Shown: one piece after another, positions 1-6,023 of the stretch
How the letters are laid out: the number at the start of each line of letters is the position of its first letter
How positions within the stretch are numbered: the first letter of the stretch is position 1
Assembly (NCBI GenBank): GCA_025963425.1
Contig: JAOPUQ010000392.1
Coordinates: 1 to 11,661, forward strand
DNA from: Modestobacter sp.
GTDB lineage: Bacteria > Actinomycetota > Actinomycetes > Mycobacteriales > Geodermatophilaceae
Direction of reading: 5' to 3'
Length of the DNA: 11,661 nucleotides
Program-made: the position numbers and the translations under genes
Notes under the pieces: generated by a model
Told to the model about the DNA's origin: nothing
The model's input: the letters and a program-made list of their open reading frames with translations, nothing else
The model's database searches: none

Positions 1-35
1 CGCGTCGTCCACAGGCGCCGTCCGACGCGAAGCGG

Positions 36-1058
36 TCAGTCCGGGTCGGGCGTCAGCCGGACGACCATCTTCCCGGTGTTCCCGCCGCGCAGCAGGTCCC
101 GGAAGGCGTCCACCGCACCGTCCAGCCCGTCGACCACGGTCTCCCGGGCGACCAGCGCCCCGTCCCGCAGCCAGCCGGACACCGTCTCGACGAACTCCGG
201 CCGCAGATCGCCGTGGTCACTGACCAGGAAGCCCCGCAGGGCCAGCCGCTTGCCCACCAGCAGGCTCAGGTTCCGCGGCCCGGGCGGTGCGGTGACCGCG
301 TTGTAGCCGGAGATCGACCCGCACAGCGCCGCCCGCCCGTGCACGTTCAGCGCGGTGACGGCGGCCTCCAGGTGCTCGCCGCCGACGTTGTCGAAGAAGA
401 CGTCGATGCCCTCGGGTGCCGCCGCGGTGAGCAGGTCGGCCACGGGGCCGTCGTGGTAGTTGAAGGCGGCGGAGAAGCGGAGCTCGTCTCGCAGCCAGCG
501 CACCTTCTCCGGCGTCCCGGCGCTGCCCACGACCCGGGAAGCCCCGCGCAGCCGGGCGAACTGCCCGACCAGGCTGCCCACCGCGCCGGCGGCCCCGGAC
601 ACGAACACCGCGTCGCCGGCCCGGAACGTCGCGACCCGGAACAGCCCGGCCCAGGCGGTGAGCCCCGGCATGCCGAGCACGCCCAGGTACAGCGAGAGCG
701 GCAGCCCGGGCAGCGGTGGGACCACCGACACGTGCCCGGCGTCCAGGACGGCGATGTCCCGCCAGCCCATCCCGTGCAGCACCAGCGCACCCTCGGGTAC
801 CGCGTCGGACCGGGAGGCGACCACCTGCCCGACCGCGCCGCCCTGCATCGTCTCGCCGAGCTCCCAGCTCGGTGCGTAGGACTTCGTGGCGTTCATCCGG
901 CCGCGCATGTACGGGTCGACCGACATGGCGATCGTGCGCACGACCACCTGGCCGGGCGCGGGGTCCGGGCGGTCGGCCTCGACGAGCCGGAAGTCGCTCG
1001 CCACCGGCTCACCGTGCGGGCGGCTGACCAGCTGCCACTCCCGCGTCGCGATGGTCAT
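36..1058 (-). CDS. NADP-dependent oxidoreductase, zinc-independent MDR family (CurA/PTGR-like)
   Basis: This 340-residue protein has the usual length and layout of the NADP-dependent alkenal/one oxidoreductases (CurA, prostaglandin reductase group) in the medium-chain dehydrogenase/reductase superfamily. An N-terminal GroES-like half contains SVDPYMRGRM (46-55). The GMPGLTAW motif (129-136) leads into a Rossmann half with the nucleotide-binding turn VSGAAGAVGS (153-162), DVFFDNVGGE (219-228), GRAALCGSISGYN (241-253) and the typical C-terminal GGNTGKMVVRL (325-335). I see no cysteine/histidine set for catalytic zinc, as expected for this branch, which reduces C=C bonds of alpha,beta-unsaturated carbonyls with NADPH in the cytosol. 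The ATG at 1058 overlaps the TGA of the upstream dehydrogenase as ATGA, so translation is probably coupled. The physiological substrate cannot be told from sequence; enone or quinone detoxification is the family-level guess. Confidence 0.92.
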   Translation of the reverse strand: MTIATREWQLVSRPHGEPVASDFRLVEADRPDPAPGQVVVRTIAMSVDPYMRGRMNATKSYAPSWELGETMQGGAVGQVVASRSDAVPEGALVLHGMGWRDIAVLDAGHVSVVPPLPGLPLSLYLGVLGMPGLTAWAGLFRVATFRAGDAVFVSGAAGAVGSLVGQFARLRGASRVVGSAGTPEKVRWLRDELRFSAAFNYHDGPVADLLTAAAPEGIDVFFDNVGGEHLEAAVTALNVHGRAALCGSISGYNAVTAPPGPRNLSLLVGKRLALRGFLVSDHGDLRPEFVETVSGWLRDGALVARETVVDGLDGAVDAFRDLLRGGNTGKMVVRLTPDPD

Positions 1059-1834
1059 CGGGGGAAGTCCGGCTCGTTGCGGGGGACGACGAACACTTCG
1101 GGCACGAAGCTGGTGGGCGGCATGGTCACCATGGTGAGCACCATCCCGGCGACGTCGGACGGCGGCATCATCCGGTGCTCCGGAATCCCCCAGCGCTCCA
1201 TCATCGGGGTGTCCATCGCCGCCGGCACGATGCTGTGCACCCGGGCCGGGAAGGGAATCTCGGTGCCGTCGGCACCCACGGTGGCCTTCTCCCGCAGCTC
1301 CCGCTGGATGCAGCGGGTCGCGCTGCGGAACGCCGCCTTGGAGCTGTTGTAGGCGATCGCCCCGCTGCCGGAGGTCACCGCCGACAGCGACGTCACGTGG
1401 ACGACGTCGGCCAGGGCGCCCGCCGGCCGGTGCTGCACCACCTTGAGGAACTCGCTGGTCAGGAAGACCGGCCCCTCGCAGTTCACCGCGTGCACCTGCC
1501 GGTAGTCGGCGAGGTCGATGTCGGTGACGTACCCGGGGCGGTCGATGCCGGCCACGTTGACCAGCAGGTCGAAGGCGTCGCCGTGCCGGTGGAACAGGTC
1601 CGCGACCACGCGGCGGCGGGCGTCATCGTCGGTGACGTCCAGCTCGACCACCTCGGCCGCGCCGCCGGCCGCGGCGACCTCCTCACCGGTCCGCTTGGCC
1701 CCCACGGTGTCCACGTCACCGAGGGCCACCGTGGCACCGGCACCGGCCAGCGTCGTGGCCACCGCCCGCCCCAGGCCGCTCGCGGCGCCGGTCACCAGGG
1801 CCACCCGGCCTGCCAGTGCATCCGTCGTCGTCAT
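1055..1834 (-). CDS. SDR family NAD(P)-dependent oxidoreductase
   Basis: This is a classical short-chain dehydrogenase/reductase of 259 residues. It shows the cofactor loop TGAASGLG (15-22), an acidic GDVD after beta-2 (39-42) that favours NAD(H) over NADP(H), DVTD (66-69), NVAG (93-96, a common variant of NNAG), catalytic Ser149, and the YNSSK catalytic pair Tyr162/Lys166 at the expected 13-residue spacing from the serine. After the catalytic lysine there is PAAMDTP (204-210), matching the usual PGxxxT loop. The ATG at 1834 has GAGGAG 10 nt upstream on the minus strand (1845-1850). It is the first gene of a leftward pair, with its stop overlapping the next start. A dehydrogenase plus an ene-reductase in one transcript suggests sequential redox steps on one carbonyl compound, but this is inference and the substrate is unknown. 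Confidence 0.93.
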   Translation of the reverse strand: MTTTDALAGRVALVTGAASGLGRAVATTLAGAGATVALGDVDTVGAKRTGEEVAAAGGAAEVVELDVTDDDARRRVVADLFHRHGDAFDLLVNVAGIDRPGYVTDIDLADYRQVHAVNCEGPVFLTSEFLKVVQHRPAGALADVVHVTSLSAVTSGSGAIAYNSSKAAFRSATRCIQRELREKATVGADGTEIPFPARVHSIVPAAMDTPMMERWGIPEHRMMPPSDVAGMVLTMVTMPPTSFVPEVFVVPRNEPDFPR

Positions 1835-1857
1835 CAGGTCCCGTCTCCTCGCCGTCC

Positions 1858-1873
1858 ACGCGGGGCCCCGCGT
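1858..1873. promoter_or_regulatory. 16-bp perfect palindrome in the SDR/msrA divergent spacer
   Basis: ACGCGGGGCCCCGCGT reads identically on both strands. It sits in the 94-bp space between the SDR start (1834, leftward) and the msrA start (1929, rightward). It lies about 24 bp upstream of the SDR start codon and 43 bp upstream of the msrA -10-like box, where a dimeric regulator could affect both promoters. It could also fold as a small hairpin with a GGCC loop. A palindrome made only of G/C plus one A/T pair is easier to get by chance in such GC-rich DNA, so confidence is limited. Confidence 0.35.
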
Positions 1874-1906
1874 CCCGTCACCCTCGCTCAGCCGGTCGCC
1901 GGTTGC

Positions 1907-1922
1907 AGGTCGGACCTACGCT
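1907..1922 (+). promoter_or_regulatory. Candidate msrA -10 box (leaderless) overlapped by a short palindrome
   Basis: TACGCT at 1917-1922 fits the actinobacterial TANNNT -10 pattern and ends 6 nt before the msrA ATG. That is the spacing seen when transcription starts at the A of the start codon, giving a leaderless mRNA. The only G-rich stretch upstream (GGGGG) is one base from the ATG, too close to serve as a Shine-Dalgarno site. An 11-bp palindrome AGGTCGGACCT (1907-1917) shares its last base with the -10 box, so a bound protein there would compete with RNA polymerase. I see no convincing -35 box. Confidence 0.4.
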
Positions 1923-1928
1923 GGGGGC

Positions 1929-2582
1929 ATGTTCTTCTCCCGCGCCAAGACCCAGCCGGTCACCGCGGACGACGCCCTGACCGGCCGTTCCGAACCGCTC
2001 CCGGGCATCCCCGAGGTGCACGCGGTGAACGGCAACCGCATCCAGCCGCCCTTCCCCGAGGGCATGCAGACCGCCGTGTTCGGCGCCGGCTGCTTCTGGG
2101 GGGTCGAGAAGGTGTTCTGGGAGACCCCGGGGGTCTACTCGACCGCGGCCGGCTACGCCGGTGGCTTCACCCCGAACCCCACCTACGAGGAGGTGTGCTC
2201 GGCGCGCACCGGGCACACCGAGGCCGTGCTGGTGGTCTTCGACCCGGCGGTCATCTCCTACGCGCGCCTGCTCAAGGAGTTCTGGGAGGAGCACGACCCG
2301 ACCCAGGGCATGCGCCAGGGCAACGACATCGGCACCCAGTACCGCTCGGCGATCTACACGCAGGGCCCGGAGCAGGAGGCGGCGGCGAAGGTCAGCCGCG
2401 ACGTCTTCCAGCAGCGGCTGACCGCCGCCGGCTACGGCGAGATCACCACCGAGATCGCCCCGCTCGGCGACTTCTTCTACGCCGAGGGCTACCACCAGCA
2501 GTACCTGTACAAGGTGCCGAACGGCTACTGCCCGGTGAACTCGACCGGCGTCTCGTGCCCGGTGGGCCTGCCCGGCGTCTGA
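1929..2582 (+). CDS. msrA: Peptide-methionine (S)-S-oxide reductase MsrA
   Basis: This 217-residue protein reduces methionine-S-sulfoxide, free or in proteins, using thioredoxin as electron donor. The catalytic GCFWG motif lies at 54-58 with nucleophilic Cys55. It is followed by GYAGG (75-79), the substrate-binding GHTEAVLVVFDP (95-106), FWEEHDPTQ (118-126), GNDIGTQYRS (131-140) and YHQQYL (188-193). The tail keeps two resolving cysteines, Cys201 (GYCPVN) and Cys210 (VSCPVG), plus Cys90, which is the full E. coli-like four-cysteine arrangement for a disulfide relay. The roughly 45-residue N-terminal extension before the core also matches the long MsrA form. The ATG at 1929 is favoured by the -10-like box 6 nt upstream; the frame stays open further upstream, but that stretch is antisense to the SDR gene. 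The gene is followed 18 nt later by a methyltransferase gene, probably in the same transcript. Confidence 0.97.
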   Translation: MFFSRAKTQPVTADDALTGRSEPLPGIPEVHAVNGNRIQPPFPEGMQTAVFGAGCFWGVEKVFWETPGVYSTAAGYAGGFTPNPTYEEVCSARTGHTEAVLVVFDPAVISYARLLKEFWEEHDPTQGMRQGNDIGTQYRSAIYTQGPEQEAAAKVSRDVFQQRLTAAGYGEITTEIAPLGDFFYAEGYHQQYLYKVPNGYCPVNSTGVSCPVGLPGV

Positions 2583-2600
2583 CATCCGCGGGAAGGCAGA

Positions 2601-3737
2601 GTGGACGGGGTGACCGCCGCCCGCTCTGCCTTCTTCGACCAGCTCCGCCGCGAGCCCGACGTCGAGGCGCCGGACCTGGTCGCCGTCGACGCCACCGACC
2701 GGCTGCTGCTGGACGAGGCGGCCGGGGCGCTGGCCGTCGACCCCGACCGGGTGGTCGTGGTCGACGACTCGCACGGCGCGCTCACCCTCGGCGCGGTCGT
2801 GCTGCACGGGGCGGTCGACGTCCGCGTGCACCAGGACCTGCTGGTGGGCGAGCTGGCCCTGGCGGCGAACGCGGAGCGGACCGGCCAGACCGGCTCCTAC
2901 CGCTCGCTCCCGCTGACCCCCGAGCTGGTGCGCGGCGCCCGGGTGGTGCTGGCGAAGGCACCCAAGAGCCTGGACGCGCTGCGGGAGCTCGCCGAGGTCG
3001 TGGCCGCGGGCGCCGACCCGGCCGTCACCCTCTACGTCGGCGGCCGGCTCAAGCACATGACGCGGGCGATGAACGACGTCCTCGGCGACTGCTTCACCGA
3101 CGTGTCCGCGACGCTGGCCCGGCAGAAGTCACGGGTCCTGGTCGCGCGTGGTCCCCGGCCGGTCACCCCGTCCTTCCCGCGCTGTCGCGAGCACGCCGAC
3201 CTCGGCGTCACCCTCTGTGCCCACGGGGCGGCGTTCGCCGGCGCGAAGGTGGATCGCGGCACCCGGGCCCTGCTCGCCGCGCTGCCGCAGGCCGCCCCGG
3301 ACGCCACCTCGGCCGTCGACCTGGGCTGCGGGACCGGGCTGCTCGCGGTCGCCCTGGCCACCGCGCGCCCGGAGGTGACCGTGCTGGCCACCGACCAGTC
3401 GGCCGCGGCCGTCGCCTCGGCGGAGGCCACGCTGGCCGCCAACGGCCTGACCGGCCGGGTGCAGGTCCGCCGGGACGACGCCGCGGCGAGCATCCCCGAC
3501 GGCAGCATGGACCTGGTGGTCTGCAACCCGCCGTTCCACCTGGGCGTCGCCGTGCACACCGGCGTTGCCGAGCGGCTGTTCGCCGCGGCGGCCCGGGTGC
3601 TGCGGCCCGGCGGGGAGTTCTGGTGCGTCTACAACTCACACCTCCCGCACCGGGACACGCTGCGGCGGCTGGTCGGGCCCACCCGGCAGGTCTCGCGCGA
3701 CCCGGTCTTCACCGTCGCGGTGTCCACCCGGCGGTGA
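2601..3737 (+). CDS. Class I SAM-dependent methyltransferase, RlmG/RsmC-like (rRNA guanine-N2 type)
   Basis: At 378 residues this has the two-domain plan of RlmG and RsmC. A degenerate N-terminal domain (about 25-185) is followed by a catalytic class I domain (about 190-375). The catalytic half has motif I VDLGCGTG (239-246) for S-adenosylmethionine, an acidic TDQS after beta-2 (264-267), and the signature NPPFH (309-313). NPPF is typical of exocyclic-amine N-methyltransferases, and the H plus downstream geometry match enzymes making m2G in 23S or 16S rRNA. The product therefore probably methylates rRNA guanine N2, but which position is not decidable here. The GTG at 2601 has GGGAAGG (2590-2596) just 4 nt upstream. 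A second in-frame GTG at 2610 lies 13 nt from the same site, so either could initiate. It follows msrA closely, and a hairpin after the stop may end the unit. Confidence 0.82.
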   Translation: MDGVTAARSAFFDQLRREPDVEAPDLVAVDATDRLLLDEAAGALAVDPDRVVVVDDSHGALTLGAVVLHGAVDVRVHQDLLVGELALAANAERTGQTGSYRSLPLTPELVRGARVVLAKAPKSLDALRELAEVVAAGADPAVTLYVGGRLKHMTRAMNDVLGDCFTDVSATLARQKSRVLVARGPRPVTPSFPRCREHADLGVTLCAHGAAFAGAKVDRGTRALLAALPQAAPDATSAVDLGCGTGLLAVALATARPEVTVLATDQSAAAVASAEATLAANGLTGRVQVRRDDAAASIPDGSMDLVVCNPPFHLGVAVHTGVAERLFAAAARVLRPGGEFWCVYNSHLPHRDTLRRLVGPTRQVSRDPVFTVAVSTRR

Positions 3738-3740
3738 CGC

Positions 3741-3754
3741 GGGGCTTCTGCCCC
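3741..3754 (+). terminator. Short GC hairpin after the RlmG-like gene
   Basis: GGGGC-TTCT-GCCCC forms a 5-bp all-GC stem with a four-base loop, starting 4 nt after the TGA of the methyltransferase gene. There is no T-tract, which is common for actinobacterial terminators. It may end the msrA transcript or only stabilise its 3' end. Confidence 0.4.
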
Positions 3755-3765
3755 TGGTCGCCGTC

Positions 3766-3819
3766 CCGGCTCCGGGCCATCCTCGCCGGGCATGACGATT
3801 TCGGCCGGCCCGGAGCCGG
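3766..3819 (+). repeat. 13-bp perfect inverted repeat around the start of the methyltransferase remnant
   Basis: CCGGCTCCGGGCC (3766-3778) and its exact reverse complement GGCCCGGAGCCGG (3807-3819) are separated by 28 nt. The loop holds the first ATG (3792) of the truncated methyltransferase. The right arm contains GGAG (3812-3815), the best Shine-Dalgarno match for the alternative ATG at 3825. Folded as RNA, the stem would hide that ribosome-binding site and could also act as a terminator for the upstream unit. Confidence 0.5.
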
Positions 3820-4202
3820 TGGACATGGCCGATCGACTGCTGGCGGCGTTGCTGGGCTCCTACGAGGTCGCAGCGGTCGCCCTGGGGGCGCGGCTGGGCT
3901 GGTACCGCGCCCTTGCCGACGCGGGTGAGCTGGACGCCGCGGAGCTCGCCGAGCGCTCGGGGACCGATGCTCGTTACGCCCGTGAGTGGCTGGAACACCA
4001 GGCGGTGTCGGGCTACCTGACGGTGGACGACGTCTCCGCCCCTCCCGGCCAGCGGCGGTACAGCCTGCCCGAGGCGCACCGGCGCGTGCTCGTCGATGAG
4101 CTGGACCCCGGGTACATGACGCCGCTGGCCACGTTCACCGCCGCCGCGGTGCGCGCGGTGCCCGAGCTGACCGAGACCTACCGGGGCCGGGGCTGGCGGC
4201 GG
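3792..4202 (+). pseudogene. Truncated class I SAM-dependent methyltransferase (N-terminal domain only)
   Basis: The first 135 or so residues match the N-terminal helical/winged-helix dimerisation domain of a common actinobacterial methyltransferase family of roughly 350 residues. The match runs from MADRLLAALLGSYEVAAV (12-29) through LGARLGWYRAL (31-41), ELAERSGTDARYAREWLEHQ (51-70) and RRYSLPEAHRRVL (88-100) to the stretch ending in ELTETYRGRGW (125-135). Relatives then enter a SAM-binding Rossmann domain. Here the similarity stops at about 4196, and from 4203 onwards the DNA is the antisense of the urate oxidase gene. The frame stays open by GC bias to a TGA at 5244-5246, so an automatic caller may report a false 484-residue chimera. 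No SAM motif I is present, so the product cannot be an active methyltransferase. The start may be 3792 or 3825; the latter has GGAG 9 nt upstream. I treat it as a gene remnant left by a deletion or rearrangement. Confidence 0.65.
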
Positions 4203-5108
4203 TCAGCAGAAGCCGGGCGTGCCCAGCCAGGCGACCGCCGCCTGCGGGACGTCGTCGCGCAGCACGCTGCCCTCGATCAGCCCGTAGGGCCGGTCGTCGG
4301 CGTGGTAGACCACCGGGCCCGGACCCTCCAGGTCGTTGTCCAGCCCGAAGGCCGACAGGTCCTGCAGGAAGTGGTGCTTGTTCGGCATCGACATCCGCAC
4401 CTCGGCGACCTGGGGGTGCGCCTCGAGCACCGCCTCGCCCATCGCGTACAGCGACTGCTGCAGAGCCAGGGAGTGGGTGCCGGCGAAGGTCTCCAGCAGC
4501 GTCGTCCGGACGCCGGTGAACAGTGCGTCGAAGTCCAGGTCGGTGCCTGTGTACCGCCAGCGGGCGGTGACCGCGGTGGCCAGCACGCGGTCCCGGGTCT
4601 CGGGCAGGGTCGTGTACCGGTCGCGGGGGAAGCCCCAGAACTCCGAGCCGGTGGTCTTGAGGACGACGAGGTCGCTGAGCCCGGCCAGCACGTGCAGATC
4701 GCCCCCATCGGCGGTGACCACCGCCGTCCGCACCTCGCCGCCGGCCCGCTGGAAGGCGTGGTCGTGCGGCTGCCCGGCGACGCTGATCCGGTTCCAGCCG
4801 TAGGACTCCACGGCCACCCGGGCGCCGCTGATCCACTCGTAGGCGCCGGTGAAGTGCCGGGCCAGCCGCCGCGCGAAGGCCTCCGGGGAACCGACGCCGT
4901 CCCGGGCGAAGGCGAACACGGTGTTCTTCTGCGCGTCGGTGGTGAGCACGTGGGCGTTGTCGCCGGCGGTGTGCGCCGCCGCGAAGTCGCCGCGCAGGCT
5001 GGCGGAGACGTTGAGGTCGACCAGCGAGTGCCGCGCGGTCGACCGGTCGACCGCGACCACGCGGACCTCGGCCTTTCCGTACTGGTGGGGTCCGAGCACG
5101 ATGGCCAT
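4203..5108 (-). CDS. Urate oxidase (factor-independent urate hydroxylase, uricase)
   Basis: This 301-residue cofactorless uricase is built from two T-fold halves. It oxidises urate with O2 to 5-hydroxyisourate and H2O2. Active-site residues by comparison with fungal and Bacillus enzymes are all visible: Lys12 (YGKAEV) and Thr57 (LTTDAQKNT, 55-63), which form the catalytic dyad, then SEFWGFPRDRYTTL (155-168), Arg174, Gln218 in LALQQSL, and NKHHF (243-247) with His245. The C-terminus LGTPGFC is normal for actinobacterial uricases, so the gene is intact even though a rearrangement scar touches its stop codon. The ATG at 5108 has GGAGAGG (minus strand, 5118-5124) 9 nt upstream. It is the last gene of the uraD-uraH-uricase operon, 49 nt after uraH. 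The H2O2 by-product implies a need for catalase elsewhere. Confidence 0.97.
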   Translation of the reverse strand: MAIVLGPHQYGKAEVRVVAVDRSTARHSLVDLNVSASLRGDFAAAHTAGDNAHVLTTDAQKNTVFAFARDGVGSPEAFARRLARHFTGAYEWISGARVAVESYGWNRISVAGQPHDHAFQRAGGEVRTAVVTADGGDLHVLAGLSDLVVLKTTGSEFWGFPRDRYTTLPETRDRVLATAVTARWRYTGTDLDFDALFTGVRTTLLETFAGTHSLALQQSLYAMGEAVLEAHPQVAEVRMSMPNKHHFLQDLSAFGLDNDLEGPGPVVYHADDRPYGLIEGSVLRDDVPQAAVAWLGTPGFC

Positions 5109-5157
5109 GGCGGTGAGCCTCTCCGGTCGACGTTGCTGGGATGGTGCACGGCCTTTC

Positions 5158-5475
5158 TCAGCTGCCCCGGTAGGTGGAGTAGGCGAACGGGGACAGCAGC
5201 AGGGGCACGTGGTGGTGCTCGGCAGGCTCGCGGACGGCGAAGGTGAGCACCACCTCCGGGTAGAACGTCTCCCGGCCCGCGGCGGCGAACCAGTCGCCGG
5301 TGCCGAACACCAGCCGGTGCGCGCCCGCCCCGGTAGCCCCCTCGACCAGCCGGCAGCGGCCGTCGGCGTCCGTCGTCCCCTGTCCCAGCAGCTCGTCCCC
5401 GGCGAACAGTGCGACGGCGACCCCGGCCGCCGGCCGGCCGGTCACCGAGTCGAGGACATGGGTGCTCACGCTCAT
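5158..5475 (-). CDS. uraH: 5-hydroxyisourate hydrolase (transthyretin-like, HIUase)
   Basis: This 105-residue transthyretin-like enzyme hydrolyses 5-hydroxyisourate, the uricase product, to OHCU. The hallmark N-terminal THVLD (5-9) carries catalytic His6, TDADGRC (35-41) carries Arg40, and HHHVPLLLSPFAYSTYRGS closes the protein (87-105). This includes the C-terminal YRGS tetrapeptide that separates true HIU hydrolases from transthyretin. The length is normal for the family, and there is no periplasmic signal peptide, so it acts in the cytosol. Its ATG at 5475 overlaps the TGA of uraD as ATGA, so the two are translationally coupled; uricase follows after 49 nt. The operon therefore delivers the three enzymes in one transcript, which makes sense because both intermediates are unstable and decay to racemic allantoin. 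Confidence 0.97.
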   Translation of the reverse strand: MSVSTHVLDSVTGRPAAGVAVALFAGDELLGQGTTDADGRCRLVEGATGAGAHRLVFGTGDWFAAAGRETFYPEVVLTFAVREPAEHHHVPLLLSPFAYSTYRGS

Positions 5476-5978
5476 GGGGTGACGATCCCGCGTACCCGCA
5501 GACCCGTGATCTGCGCCAGCTGCTCGGTCACCTCGGCGCGCTCGTCCTCGGGTGAGTTCTCCAGCCGGCGGCGCAGCTCGGCGAGCATCTCCGCGGCCGA
5601 CCGCCCCGCGGCCCGGACGAGGAAGACCTGGTCGAAGCGCTCCTCGTAGGCGCGGTTGCCGTCGACGACGGCCGCCCGCAGCTCGGCGTCCGCAGCGCCC
5701 ATCCCGCTCTGCTCCTGCCGGGACGCCGCCGCCTCGGCCGAGGAGCCCGCCACCCGGTCGCCGATCCGCGGGTGGGCGGCCAGCGCCGCCGCCACCTCCT
5801 CCCAGGGCAGCGCGCGGCTGACCTCCTCCGCCCGGGCGACCAGCGCGTCGGCGTCCGGGTAGGGCCGTCCCGCGGCGACCGCGGCGGCGAAGGACGGCGC
5901 GGCGTTGCACGCGCGCAGCACCTCCTCGGCCCGCTCGGCCGGCTCGGCGTTGAAGCTCTCCAGCTGGGGATCCGGCAC
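5472..5978 (-). CDS. uraD: 2-oxo-4-hydroxy-4-carboxy-5-ureidoimidazoline (OHCU) decarboxylase
   Basis: This 168-residue helical protein decarboxylates OHCU to S-(+)-allantoin, the third step of urate breakdown. Family motifs are present in order: FNAEPAERAEEVLRACNAA (9-27), the catalytic AHPRIGDR (68-75) with His69, SRQEQSGM (86-93) with the conserved Glu89, and FLVRAAGRSAAEML (119-132), then NSPEDERAEVTEQLAQITGL (141-160). I chose the GTG at 5978 because VPDPQLESFNAEP gives the normal N-terminus and no ATG precedes it in the plausible range. No Shine-Dalgarno sequence is evident; CATCCT lies 7 nt upstream and could be a weak -10 box for a leaderless message. It is the first gene of the operon. 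Its start is only 45 bp from that of the divergent DUF6986 gene. Confidence 0.94.
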   Translation of the reverse strand: MPDPQLESFNAEPAERAEEVLRACNAAPSFAAAVAAGRPYPDADALVARAEEVSRALPWEEVAAALAAHPRIGDRVAGSSAEAAASRQEQSGMGAADAELRAAVVDGNRAYEERFDQVFLVRAAGRSAAEMLAELRRRLENSPEDERAEVTEQLAQITGLRVRGIVTP

Positions 5979-6023
5979 GGCTGAGAGGATGCCAGCCCCG
6001 CACCCGGACCCCCAGGGGGAACA
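5979..6023. promoter_or_regulatory. 45-bp divergent promoter region between uraD and the DUF6986 gene
   Basis: Both genes start at the edges of this spacer and point away from each other, so their promoters must lie within it or overlap the coding ends. The rightward gene has AGGGGGA (6014-6020) as ribosome-binding site. That site sits in a C5-A-G5 run (6009-6019), so it may be partly masked in RNA. No convincing operator for a known urate regulator is visible. The compactness suggests the two units are regulated together. Confidence 0.35.

Noticed and set aside
1..35. Left edge of the window
   Set aside because: Only 35 bp precede the first stop codon; no gene end, terminator or repeat can be supported there.
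213..1352. Long rightward frame antisense to the oxidoreductase pair
   Set aside because: It is low-complexity in composition, with no motif, and lies opposite two well-supported genes.
1175..3928. Very long rightward open frame (917 codons)
   Set aside because: It crosses the SDR, msrA and methyltransferase genes in the wrong frame or strand, is extremely Arg/Gly/Pro/Ala-rich and shows no domain. It is a GC-bias artefact.
4198..5246. C-terminal extension of the methyltransferase frame
   Set aside because: It is exactly antisense to urate oxidase and has no recognisable domain, so it is not evidence for a fusion protein.
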